DNA of 64,000 bases from Veillonellaceae bacterium (GTDB taxonomy: Bacteria; Bacillota_C; Negativicutes; UBA1444). Each line of letters starts with the position of its first letter. Position 1 is the stretch's first letter. Positions 43,214 through 51,600 of the stretch are shown one piece after another. The notes under the pieces were generated by a model that was not told the DNA's origin, did no database searches, and saw nothing but the letters and a program-made list of their open reading frames with translations. The DNA lies in NCBI GenBank assembly GCA_012798135.1, contig JAAZNU010000019.1:1-64000 (forward strand), given 5' to 3'. The position numbers and the translations under genes were made by a program.

Positions 43214-44383
43214 ATGCAAACTTCATTTGAACAGCTTGGCCTTGATAAAAGGCTGATCGCCGGTCTTGCCAAAACCGCGATTACCGTTCCGACTCCAGTT
43301 CAGACGGCAACAATACCGGCGATTTTGAACGGCCAGGATGCTATCGGCGACTCCGCCACGGGAACCGGCAAAACCTTGGCCTATCTGCTGCCCTTGTTTC
43401 AGAAGGTTGTAATTGACCGGCGGGAGGTTCAGGGGATCATTCTGGCGCCGACGCATGAGCTGGTCATGCAGATTTTTCAACAGGCCGAGTTGTTGGCAAA
43501 AAATTCGGGAGTGCCTGTCGCAACGGCGGCCATCGTCGGCAATGCGAATGTGGTCCGGCAACTGGAGAAGCTCAAGGAAAAACCGCATCTTTTGGTCGGT
43601 TCGGCCGGTCGCCTGTTGGAGTTGATCCAGAAACGAAAAATCAATGTCCAGACGGTCAAGACCATTGTGCTGGACGAAGCGGATCGGTTGTTGGACGAAA
43701 AGAATCTGGCAACTGTGGCTGCTGTGATCAAAACAACCCAAAAGGATCGGCAACTGCTCCTGTTTTCGGCTACCATCAATGCCAAAACGATTGCCGTTGC
43801 CGGGCAATGGCTGAAAGAACCGTTTCAGGCCGAACTCCGTCAGGCGGCGCCGGTGCCGGCCGGAATCCTTCATATGTATTTTCCGACCGAGACCAGGGAT
43901 AAAATTGCGGTTCTGCGCAAACTTTTGGCCAGTATCCGCGCGGAGCGATCATTGGTGTTCGTGAATACGGCCCCGGCCATTGCGGAGACCGTTTCCAAGC
44001 TTAATTTTCACGGGGTCGCCGCGGCCGGCCTCCACGGCAGCGCCGACAAGCGGGATCGTCAGCAAGCCCTGGCCGATTATCGCGCCGGGCGGGTTCGGGT
44101 ACTGGTCGCGTCGGACCTGGCGGCCCGCGGCTTGGACATCGCCGATTTGGATAACGTCATCAACCTGGACTTGCCGGAAACTCCGGACGACTATCTGCAC
44201 AGGGCGGGCCGGACCGGCCGGTGCGACGCACCGGGACGGGTTTTTTCGATTGTGGACCGCAGTGAACTTCGACAAATCCGGCAGCTGCAAAAAAAGTTGC
44301 GGATCGATATGGCCGCCAAACAAATGTCTTTCGGCAAGATTGTCGAAGCTTCGTTTCAACCGGCGGGAGCCAATAAGCAGTAG
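43214..44383 (+). CDS. DEAD-box ATP-dependent RNA helicase
   Basis: RNA-unwinding ATPase, 389 residues. Motifs in order: Q-motif region TVPTPVQTATIPA, motif I ATGTGKT (SATGTGKTLAYLLP), Ia APTHEL, Ib GSAGRLLEL, II DEAD (VLDEADRLLD), III SATIN, IV LVFVNTA, V SDLAARGLDI and VI HRAGRTGR. The C-terminal extension is short. Homologues of this size help ribosome assembly or RNA decay, especially in the cold. The ATG follows AAGGAG. Two TATAAT-like boxes lie upstream, without a good -35 box. Confidence 0.93.
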   Translation: MQTSFEQLGLDKRLIAGLAKTAITVPTPVQTATIPAILNGQDAIGDSATGTGKTLAYLLPLFQKVVIDRREVQGIILAPTHELVMQIFQQAELLAKNSGVPVATAAIVGNANVVRQLEKLKEKPHLLVGSAGRLLELIQKRKINVQTVKTIVLDEADRLLDEKNLATVAAVIKTTQKDRQLLLFSATINAKTIAVAGQWLKEPFQAELRQAAPVPAGILHMYFPTETRDKIAVLRKLLASIRAERSLVFVNTAPAIAETVSKLNFHGVAAAGLHGSADKRDRQQALADYRAGRVRVLVASDLAARGLDIADLDNVINLDLPETPDDYLHRAGRTGRCDAPGRVFSIVDRSELRQIRQLQKKLRIDMAAKQMSFGKIVEASFQPAGANKQ

Positions 44384-44391
44384 GCAAAAAG

Positions 44392-44445
44392 AATGAGAAG
44401 GGGTGGTGCGGGATTGGTTACCCGGCACCACCCCTTCTCATTGCA
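44392..44445. terminator. Bidirectional terminator
   Basis: A perfect 18-base-pair stem (AATGAGAAGGGGTGGTGC and its complement) with a 15-base loop between two convergent genes. T-rich sequence follows on the plus side. Confidence 0.85.
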
Positions 44446-44448
44446 TTT

Positions 44449-46902
44449 TTAGTGCTGGCCCAGTAAACGGGTAAAAGTATCGACCAGTTCCGGGTCGAAT
44501 TGAGTGCCGGCGCACCGCTGCAACTCGGCCGCCGCCACCGCCGGCGCCAGTGCCTTGCGGTATGGCCGGTCGCTGGTCATGGCGTCGAAGGCATCGGCAA
44601 TCGCTAAGATTCGGCATTCCAGCGGAATGCTTTTCCCCTGGATTCCCAGCGGGTAACCTCGGCCGTTCCACCATTCCTGATGCTTGAGAATCCAGTCGGC
44701 AATCGGCATGAGATCCGGCGTGGAATTGGCGATGCGGTGACCGATTTCGCAGTGTTTCCGCATGATCTTCCATTCATCGTCGGTCAACGGGCCGGTCTTG
44801 AACAAGATGCGATCGGGGATTCCCACCTTGCCGATGTCGTGGAAATGAGCCAGCAGCCGCAAGTCGGGCAAATTGTGTTCCGGGACTGCCAGGGCCCGGG
44901 CAAATACTTCGACCAAATTTTGCAGTCGATCCCCATGCCCTTCCGTGATGAAATCCCGGGCTTCCAAAGCTTTGACCAAACCCTGAACGATGGCGCTGCG
45001 GGCGCTGTTTTTTTGATGCAGTTTTTCCCGGTACATATTGTTGTCCGCTTCCTTGAACAATGCGCTTATATCGACCGGCGCCCTTCGTCCGACGGCGTAG
45101 CCGAGGGACAGGCTGATGGGGCGGGTTGGCTGGTTGACATTATAGTCCTGCAGATTTTTTCTGATCTGGGAACAGGCCGCCACCATGATTTTTTCAGAGC
45201 CGACGGGCAGCAACACGACAAATTCGTCGCCGCCGATCCGGGCGATGAGATCGCTGGGGCGGAAGGAAGCCCGCAAAATATCGGCCACGTTTTTCAGAAT
45301 CGCATCGCCGGCATCGTGACCGAACGAGTCGTTCACGATTTTCAGCCCATCGACATCGCACATCAACAGGGACACTTGCGAATCGCGCAACTTGCCGAAC
45401 CGATGCATTTCTTCCTCGAAGAACGTCCGGTTGTAGCAATCCGTGAGTGCGTCATGCAAGCTCAAATGCTTCAACTGGTCTTCCATGCGTTTGCGGTCCG
45501 TAACATTGCGGCAGATCACCAAGGCTTCGTGCTTGCCGCTGGCGGCGATTCGCGTTTCGTAGTATTCAATTTCCCCGCCGTGGGGCAGTAAATATTCGAC
45601 CTGTTGGAGTACGCCGGTGTCAAGGGCCCGGGAGATGAGGGAACGGAGAGAGGCAGCGATGGCGGAAGGAAAAATCTGCTCAATGTTTTTGCCGATGAAA
45701 AAACTGCGCGGGAGGTTGAAGAACCCTTTGCCGGCATTGCAGTCTACGAATCTTCCTTTCTCATCTAAAACGAACATGGTGTCCGGAATGGCGTCGATCA
45801 TGGCCTGCAGAGATTTTTCGGCGCTGCGGCGCTCAGCGAGTTCATGCGAATAGGACTCAAAGAGGTTGGCATTGTCGAGCGCGATGGAAGCCATTTCCGC
45901 AAAGGGCAACAGCGTTGCCAGTTCTTCTTCGCCAAATTTTCGATCAGAGTCGCAATACGTCACCCCGATGGTGCCGATCACTTTTGCGGCCGATTTCAAT
46001 GGAACTTGCAGCACGGCTTGGATTTCATCGGATTGTACCGAATCGGGATTGCGGACTTTCCAGGCCGGATAATCGTTGATGGCCGCGGGGTTGCCAGTCC
46101 GGCGGACCAAGCCGACAATGCCGTGGGACGCCGAAATTTCCCGGCCGATATCGTGTTCATAGATGCCGAGACCATGCGTCCGCCGAAACACTTTGCCGGT
46201 TGCGTCCAATAGATAGATGAAGCCATGGTCGGTGCCGATTAATCGGGTAGCGTCGGCCACGATGGCGGATAAAACTTCATGGGGATTCTGGCGCTGCATC
46301 AGACCAATGGCGGTTTCCTGCAAGGAGAAAAGGATGGAGTTTTGCCGTCGGATTTTCGATTCTTTCGCCAACAATTCCTCGAACTGCTGGCGCAGGTTTT
46401 CCTCGGACTGGCTCAACTCTTCGTTCGTGGCGGTCAATTCTTCATTGGCCGCCCGCAATTCCTCGTTCAGGCACTGTTCTTGCTGCTGACTGGTCAATAT
46501 GGAATTTTCGGCGGCAACCGTGTCGGTGATGTCGCGGATAATGCTGACTACCGCCTCGAAGTCGGCTCCGTGCAGTTTCTGCGAACTGACTTCCACCGGA
46601 AATTGGTCGCCATTTTTGCGTTGGTGCATTGAGCGAAAAGATATTCCCTGGGTAAAAGCTGTAGTTAGCTGGGGCTGTACCAGGGAAACCTGATCCGGCG
46701 CCCGCAGATCCTGCACGGACATGGCAAGAAGTTCCGCCACAGTATGTCCATAGGCGTCCGTAGCGGCCTGATTGGCATAGAGGATTCGCGTATCCGCCGC
46801 GACAACCAACACAATGTCCCGGGCCTGGTTCAGAATATGCCGGAATGGCATGGAGTCGCCGAGGCTGGCGAGCGTCGCCGGTTGGTTGGACTGAATGTTC
46901 AT
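44449..46902 (-). CDS. PAS-GAF-PAS-GGDEF-HD-GYP c-di-GMP signalling protein
   Basis: Soluble 817-residue sensor with both synthesis and breakdown modules. PAS about 22-130, a glutamate-rich coiled coil (LNEELRAANEELTATNEELS), GAF about 200-345, PAS about 360-480, GGDEF about 490-645 with intact IGGDEF and an RPSD inhibition site five residues before it, and HD-GYP about 655-817 with HFHDIGKVGIPD and NGRGYP. Both enzyme sites look complete, so it may make or degrade c-di-GMP depending on signal. No membrane segment. Start supported by GGGGTGA. Single gene. Confidence 0.92.
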   Translation of the reverse strand: MNIQSNQPATLASLGDSMPFRHILNQARDIVLVVAADTRILYANQAATDAYGHTVAELLAMSVQDLRAPDQVSLVQPQLTTAFTQGISFRSMHQRKNGDQFPVEVSSQKLHGADFEAVVSIIRDITDTVAAENSILTSQQQEQCLNEELRAANEELTATNEELSQSEENLRQQFEELLAKESKIRRQNSILFSLQETAIGLMQRQNPHEVLSAIVADATRLIGTDHGFIYLLDATGKVFRRTHGLGIYEHDIGREISASHGIVGLVRRTGNPAAINDYPAWKVRNPDSVQSDEIQAVLQVPLKSAAKVIGTIGVTYCDSDRKFGEEELATLLPFAEMASIALDNANLFESYSHELAERRSAEKSLQAMIDAIPDTMFVLDEKGRFVDCNAGKGFFNLPRSFFIGKNIEQIFPSAIAASLRSLISRALDTGVLQQVEYLLPHGGEIEYYETRIAASGKHEALVICRNVTDRKRMEDQLKHLSLHDALTDCYNRTFFEEEMHRFGKLRDSQVSLLMCDVDGLKIVNDSFGHDAGDAILKNVADILRASFRPSDLIARIGGDEFVVLLPVGSEKIMVAACSQIRKNLQDYNVNQPTRPISLSLGYAVGRRAPVDISALFKEADNNMYREKLHQKNSARSAIVQGLVKALEARDFITEGHGDRLQNLVEVFARALAVPEHNLPDLRLLAHFHDIGKVGIPDRILFKTGPLTDDEWKIMRKHCEIGHRIANSTPDLMPIADWILKHQEWWNGRGYPLGIQGKSIPLECRILAIADAFDAMTSDRPYRKALAPAVAAAELQRCAGTQFDPELVDTFTRLLGQH

Positions 46903-47111
46903 TGTATCACCCCATCAGGCAAAGTTTCGCCAACTGGCGGTAAGTCCGGCGCGCCGGGGGATTTTTATGGAATAATTCGACTAATTGCGATTTATCCCCT
47001 GCTATCAGGAATTTATTTGTCTATTTGAAAGGATTTTCTCCGACGGAGGTCAAATACAAATAACTAATAAACCGCGACATTATGGATGCTCTACGGAAAG
47101 GGGAAAAGCAT

Positions 47112-48347
47112 ATGTACGCCATGGGAAACGTGACCCGCAACACGATCGCGATGGTATTGGCCGGCGGCAAGGGCGAACGCCTGGGGCAGATCACCACGAA
47201 TCGGCCGAAACCTTGCGTCGATTTTGGCGGCAAATACAAGATTATTGATTTTGTTCTCAGCAACCTGTTTAATTCCGGCATCAAGCGGGTATATGTCCTG
47301 ACCCAATACCGGGCCTATCCTCTGAATAAACATATCAAGGAATTTTGGTCGCGGATGGTGGGAATGGGCGAGTTTTTCGACACCATTTCGCCGGAAACGA
47401 ACAGCGAGAGCGAAGAATGGTTCAAGGGAACGGCAGACGCCATTTACCAGTTCCTGCGGTTCGTGGAGTCTACCGACGCCGATTATGTGGCGATTTTTGG
47501 CGGTGACCACATTTATAAAATGGATATCAGTCAGATGATCAGTTACCATATCATGAACCGTGCCGACATCACTGTCGCTGCGCTGGAGGTTCCGGTCGCC
47601 GACGCCTCCCGGTTCGGTATCTTTGCCGTGGACGAGGACTATCGGGTCAGCTCGTTTGAGGAAAAACCGGTGAACCCCCAGTGCATTCCGGAACGAGATA
47701 CTTGCTTCGCCTCGATGGGGAACTACATATTTTCCACCCGTAAATTGATCGAGGTGTTGAAGGAAGGAAAGAAAAAACACGCGGACCTGGACTTTGGCAA
47801 GCATGTCATTCCGATGATGCTGGCCAATGGCGACCGCGTGTTCACGTATAATTTCACGGACAACATGATCCCCGGCATGAAGCCGGAGGAGCGGGGTTAT
47901 TGGAAAGATGTAGGTACTATCGATTCCTATTACGAGGCCAATATGGACCTGGTGAATGTGGCTCCGCAATTGAATCTGTACAACTACCGCTGGCCGATCC
48001 TGACGAATCAGGGGAATCTGCCGCCGGCGAAAACCGTCTTTGACGAAGAAGGGCGCCGGGGCGAAAATATCAGTTCGTATGTCTGCGGTGGTTGTATCAC
48101 TAGCGGCAGTACGGTGCGCCGCTCCATCATCGGACCACGGTGCAAGATAAACAGTTACAGCCTGGTGGAAGACTCCATTCTGTTCAACAGTGTGGAAATC
48201 GGCCGACATGTCAGAATCAAGCGGGCGATCATCGACGAAGGCCTGCGGATTCCGGAAGGAATGGAGATCGGCTTTAATCATGAAGCCGACAGGGCCCGCG
48301 GTTATACCGTGACGGATTCTGGTATTGTTATCGTGACCAAACCTTAA
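47112..48347 (+). CDS. glgC: Glucose-1-phosphate adenylyltransferase
   Basis: Makes ADP-glucose for glycogen, 411 residues. It has VLAGGKGERLGQITTNRPKP (nucleotide-binding and regulatory region), GTADAIYQFL, GGDHIYKMD (metal and substrate), EKP in FEEKPVNP, and YWKDVGTIDSYYEANMDL. The C-terminal left-handed helix is present (GGCITSGSTVRRSIIGPRC). AAAGGGG precedes the ATG at a usable distance. No other glg gene is in the window. It ends seven bases from the convergent PEPCK-like gene, with no terminator between. Confidence 0.95.
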   Translation: MYAMGNVTRNTIAMVLAGGKGERLGQITTNRPKPCVDFGGKYKIIDFVLSNLFNSGIKRVYVLTQYRAYPLNKHIKEFWSRMVGMGEFFDTISPETNSESEEWFKGTADAIYQFLRFVESTDADYVAIFGGDHIYKMDISQMISYHIMNRADITVAALEVPVADASRFGIFAVDEDYRVSSFEEKPVNPQCIPERDTCFASMGNYIFSTRKLIEVLKEGKKKHADLDFGKHVIPMMLANGDRVFTYNFTDNMIPGMKPEERGYWKDVGTIDSYYEANMDLVNVAPQLNLYNYRWPILTNQGNLPPAKTVFDEEGRRGENISSYVCGGCITSGSTVRRSIIGPRCKINSYSLVEDSILFNSVEIGRHVRIKRAIIDEGLRIPEGMEIGFNHEADRARGYTVTDSGIVIVTKP

Positions 48348-48354
48348 TAATTGC

Positions 48355-50127
48355 TCAGGAGCGGCTGCGGATCATGGCCAACAGTGCTGCCGCCGCTTCT
48401 TCGGGGCCTTGTTGCTCCCAGCCCGAAATGCTCAGACGGGTTCGCATCTGGCCGACGAAAATTCCGGCAGCCGCAAAGGCCCGGAAGTATCGCTCGGCCA
48501 GTTTGTCATGTATGGACTGATACTGCATGGGCCCAAAGACATTGGCGAAATAGCAGTGAGTCAGGCCGGTGGAGGAGGTAGTGCCCTTGCTCATGGAAGC
48601 ACCGGCGCGGAAAATTGGCAAGGCCTGGTCGGTGGACTCGAATTGCTGCAATACCGGCGTAGTCGGGCCGACATGATCGAAGTTATTGCAATAGAGAACG
48701 ATGTCGATGGGATAGCCCCGCACTACGTGACGATAGGTGGTGACCGGCACCACGATGCGGGCATTGACCTGGCCGGCGTTGAGCATGATCGTGCGGTCGA
48801 TCTGTCCAAAGGCGTAACCGGGCGGCAAATCATCGAGACGGACGAAAGCGCCGACTTCGGTGCCGTAGCCGAGTACCCGGCCCCGTTCGTCGATATCCAG
48901 TGAACCCATGTCATCAGCAATGACAATAACATCCTGGATTTCGTCGGCGCCCAAAATGCGGAACGCCTCCAGGGTTTCCGACTTGCCGGCGCCGGTATCG
49001 CCCATGACCAGAATGGTCGACCTTTTGCCGCCCTTCAGCGTGATCTGAAACAGCGCGCCATGGAACGGCAGGCGGTTTCCCTTCATCACGCAGATGTTGT
49101 GCAGGGTCAGGGCCATTTTTTTCAGATAGCCGAAATAGCCGAATTCCGGGCGGCCCGGAATGGCGCCAATCAGCATTCCGTTGTCTTCGTCGTCATAAAA
49201 CACCGTGGGGAAAACGCCATAGCCGTCCAGGGACTGTCCCGGCGCGCCATACAGGAACACCGCGTCGGGCCGTTGACGATCCAAGGCCTGGTCGTCCGCC
49301 AACTCGAACAGGTTGGCCAGGGTGAAGCCCAGCTCGTAAAACATTTCATGAAAGTAAATATTGATCAGCATCTTGCCGACCCGGGCCGGATAGCAGAGCC
49401 ATTCGCCCGGATCCAGCGGCATATTTTCGAGCGGGTTCCGGGATATTCGTTCAAAACTGCCGGTGCGTTTGTTCATGGGCGGATTGATGACAACCGGTGG
49501 ATACATCATCACATCCCGGATGAGGGGGATTTCGTTCAGCACTTCGTATCCGGACGGATAGGCGAACGATTTTTTGTCGATGATGGCGGAAAAGCCGGCG
49601 CCGGCGCTGACCTGACGGTAAATGTTGGGGTGCAGGCCGCTGATGTTGGCGTCGACATCCCGAAATGTATGCCTGATAACGTGCATCAACTGCTCGGCGC
49701 TCGTCTGAAAGGTGCGGTAGGGCCGGTGGTTCAAAGCATCGTCACTGGAGTCGCAAATCAGGAAGCGATCAAAACTGCGCCAAAAGTCGTAGACATAAAA
49801 TACGAATTCCGCCAGCAAGTCCGGATTTTTGGTGAACTGACGGGAACCGGGCAGCAGTTGCTCCACTTGATGAATGGGCATTTTGGTCAGGTATTGGATG
49901 GTTTCCAGCAACTGTGAAAATTCGTCGGCGGAAATATGCCGTTTGTCCGGGAACATGTCCAGCAACCGGGACTGGCGACGGCCCAGCTCGGCCAGAACCT
50001 GTTTCAGAATCCGACGGAACAATTCGCTGCCCAGCAGTTCTTCCGATGTTTCGCAAACCCGGTCCTTTAAACGGATCACGACTTTGCGGTCGAATACTTT
50101 ACTTGATAAAATGTTAATGATACTCAC
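48355..50127 (-). CDS. PEPCK-like P-loop ATPase of unknown function
   Basis: 590-residue soluble protein. The C-terminal half resembles the nucleotide-binding core of ATP-dependent phosphoenolpyruvate carboxykinase and HPr kinase: Walker A GDTGAGKSE, a kinase-2-like VIADDMGSLD, a preceding LPFHGALFQITLKGGKRS strand region, and later GPTTPVLQQFESTDQALPIF. The N-terminal half (about 1-330, helical, with LLGSELFRRILKQVLAEL) is not familiar. It is longer than PEPCK (about 530) and the usual PEPCK substrate motifs were not found, so it may phosphorylate or sense something else. Start is GTG with a weak AAAAGG. Next to glgC, convergent. Confidence 0.6.
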   Translation of the reverse strand: MSIINILSSKVFDRKVVIRLKDRVCETSEELLGSELFRRILKQVLAELGRRQSRLLDMFPDKRHISADEFSQLLETIQYLTKMPIHQVEQLLPGSRQFTKNPDLLAEFVFYVYDFWRSFDRFLICDSSDDALNHRPYRTFQTSAEQLMHVIRHTFRDVDANISGLHPNIYRQVSAGAGFSAIIDKKSFAYPSGYEVLNEIPLIRDVMMYPPVVINPPMNKRTGSFERISRNPLENMPLDPGEWLCYPARVGKMLINIYFHEMFYELGFTLANLFELADDQALDRQRPDAVFLYGAPGQSLDGYGVFPTVFYDDEDNGMLIGAIPGRPEFGYFGYLKKMALTLHNICVMKGNRLPFHGALFQITLKGGKRSTILVMGDTGAGKSETLEAFRILGADEIQDVIVIADDMGSLDIDERGRVLGYGTEVGAFVRLDDLPPGYAFGQIDRTIMLNAGQVNARIVVPVTTYRHVVRGYPIDIVLYCNNFDHVGPTTPVLQQFESTDQALPIFRAGASMSKGTTSSTGLTHCYFANVFGPMQYQSIHDKLAERYFRAFAAAGIFVGQMRTRLSISGWEQQGPEEAAAALLAMIRSRS

Positions 50128-50315
50128 GCCTTTTCTTTTGATAATTACCGCAGTTTTTCCTCATGCAGTATTCGCTGCAGCAAGCTCACTGTTTGAATAT
50201 TTACACTTTGCCAAAATTATGGCCGCGAAAATAGCAGCATTGTTAAGTATTGGCTGTTGATCGGGAAAATCCTGTCGATTTGAAAAATAATGTGCATGAA
50301 TTTTGGAGGGATTAT

Positions 50316-51581
50316 ATGGTTGCTCGCCGCTGGCCGCGCCGGCTGACCGGAATCATACTGCTGTTCTTGCTGTGTTGCGGGAGCATAGCCGACGCCCTGT
50401 CGGCGGAACCGGACCATATCACCCTGACTTGGGAGGGCGATCCACGGACCAGCCAAACGATTACCTGGCGCACGGACGTGTCGGCGCCGGCCGGGCAGAT
50501 TCGGACCTGGGAAGCGGGATCGGGGGCTGCCGACTCGGCGACGTTGCTGGTGTTGCCGGCGACAACCCGGCTTTTGGCAACCGAGGACGCTGACATGAAA
50601 CTGCATACAATAACCGTGTCCGGCCTGAAACCCGGCACACTCTACCAGTATCAGGTCGGCGGCGGGGATGCCTGGGCCGGACCCTATTCCTTCAAAACGG
50701 CGCCGCTAAAGCCTGAACCGTTTTACTTCGTAATTTTCGGCGATTCGCAAAGTCTGGATTACAATGTATGGCGCGGGACTCTGTGGCAGGCATATCGGGA
50801 CAATCCAGCGGCCGCATTTTTTATCAGCATGGGCGACCTGGTGGACGTGGGACAGGACTATGCGGAATGGGAAGCCTGGTTCGCCGCAACGGCCGGTGTG
50901 ATGGAATCATGGCCGATTCTGCCGGTGGTCGGCAATCATGAGTGCTATACCCCCGAACGGGTTTTCTCCCGCCCGCGGTATTTTACCGCGCAGTTCAGCG
51001 TGCCGGAAAATGGCCCGGCCGGGTTGGAACGGCAGGTGTATTCCTTTGATTACGGCGAGGTTCATTTTGTTGTACTGGACTCACAGGCGGGAGAGCAGAA
51101 GCAGTTTTTGCCGGATCTGCTGGAGCAGCAGCGGCAATGGTTGGCGCAGGACTTGGCCGGAACGGACCGAAAGTGGAAAGTGGCGCTCATTCACCGCCCG
51201 CTGTTCGGCAATAAGCCCAATGGCGTGAATGAACAACTGCGGCAGGTATTTGCGCCATTGTTCGCCGAATATAAAGTGGATGTGGTGTTCACGGCCCACG
51301 ACCATGTGATCGCCCGGACGGCGCCGATCAACGCGGACGCAGCGACGGCGCCGCCAGGGTCCGGGACGATCCATGCGGCGACCGGGCGTAGCGGCACGAA
51401 GACGTATCAAAATGTCGACGCCAAAGAGTGGGACGCCTTTTTTGAAAATCCGGCGGACGAGCCAAACTATCTGGTGGTGGCAGTGACCGGAAACGCACTG
51501 AAAGTCCGGACGATCAGCGTAAGCGGCTCGGTGGTTGACGAATGGGCAGTTGAAAAAAATGTTCCCCAGGCAACGGAATGA
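50316..51581 (+). CDS. Secreted metallophosphoesterase with purple-acid-phosphatase N-domain
   Basis: 421-residue exported phosphoesterase. A signal peptide (about 1-28) is followed by a fibronectin-III-like purple acid phosphatase N-terminal domain (LTWEGDPRTSQTITWRT, VSGLKPGTLYQYQVG). The calcineurin-like catalytic domain carries its metal ligands in order: FGDSQS, SMGDLVD, VVGNHE, IHRP and TAHDHV. Such enzymes release phosphate from organic esters outside the membrane. GGAGGG precedes the ATG by six bases. It lies 19 bases upstream of a c-di-GMP enzyme gene. Confidence 0.88.
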   Translation: MVARRWPRRLTGIILLFLLCCGSIADALSAEPDHITLTWEGDPRTSQTITWRTDVSAPAGQIRTWEAGSGAADSATLLVLPATTRLLATEDADMKLHTITVSGLKPGTLYQYQVGGGDAWAGPYSFKTAPLKPEPFYFVIFGDSQSLDYNVWRGTLWQAYRDNPAAAFFISMGDLVDVGQDYAEWEAWFAATAGVMESWPILPVVGNHECYTPERVFSRPRYFTAQFSVPENGPAGLERQVYSFDYGEVHFVVLDSQAGEQKQFLPDLLEQQRQWLAQDLAGTDRKWKVALIHRPLFGNKPNGVNEQLRQVFAPLFAEYKVDVVFTAHDHVIARTAPINADAATAPPGSGTIHAATGRSGTKTYQNVDAKEWDAFFENPADEPNYLVVAVTGNALKVRTISVSGSVVDEWAVEKNVPQATE

Positions 51582-51600
51582 GCGCGAGGAGAGACAACAC

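Noticed and set aside
46903..47111. Structured RNA in the glgC leader (CGCC/GGCG and CCGGCGCGCCGG stems)
   Set aside because: Short GC-rich stems only, with no match to a riboswitch class I know and no clear link to the start of glgC.
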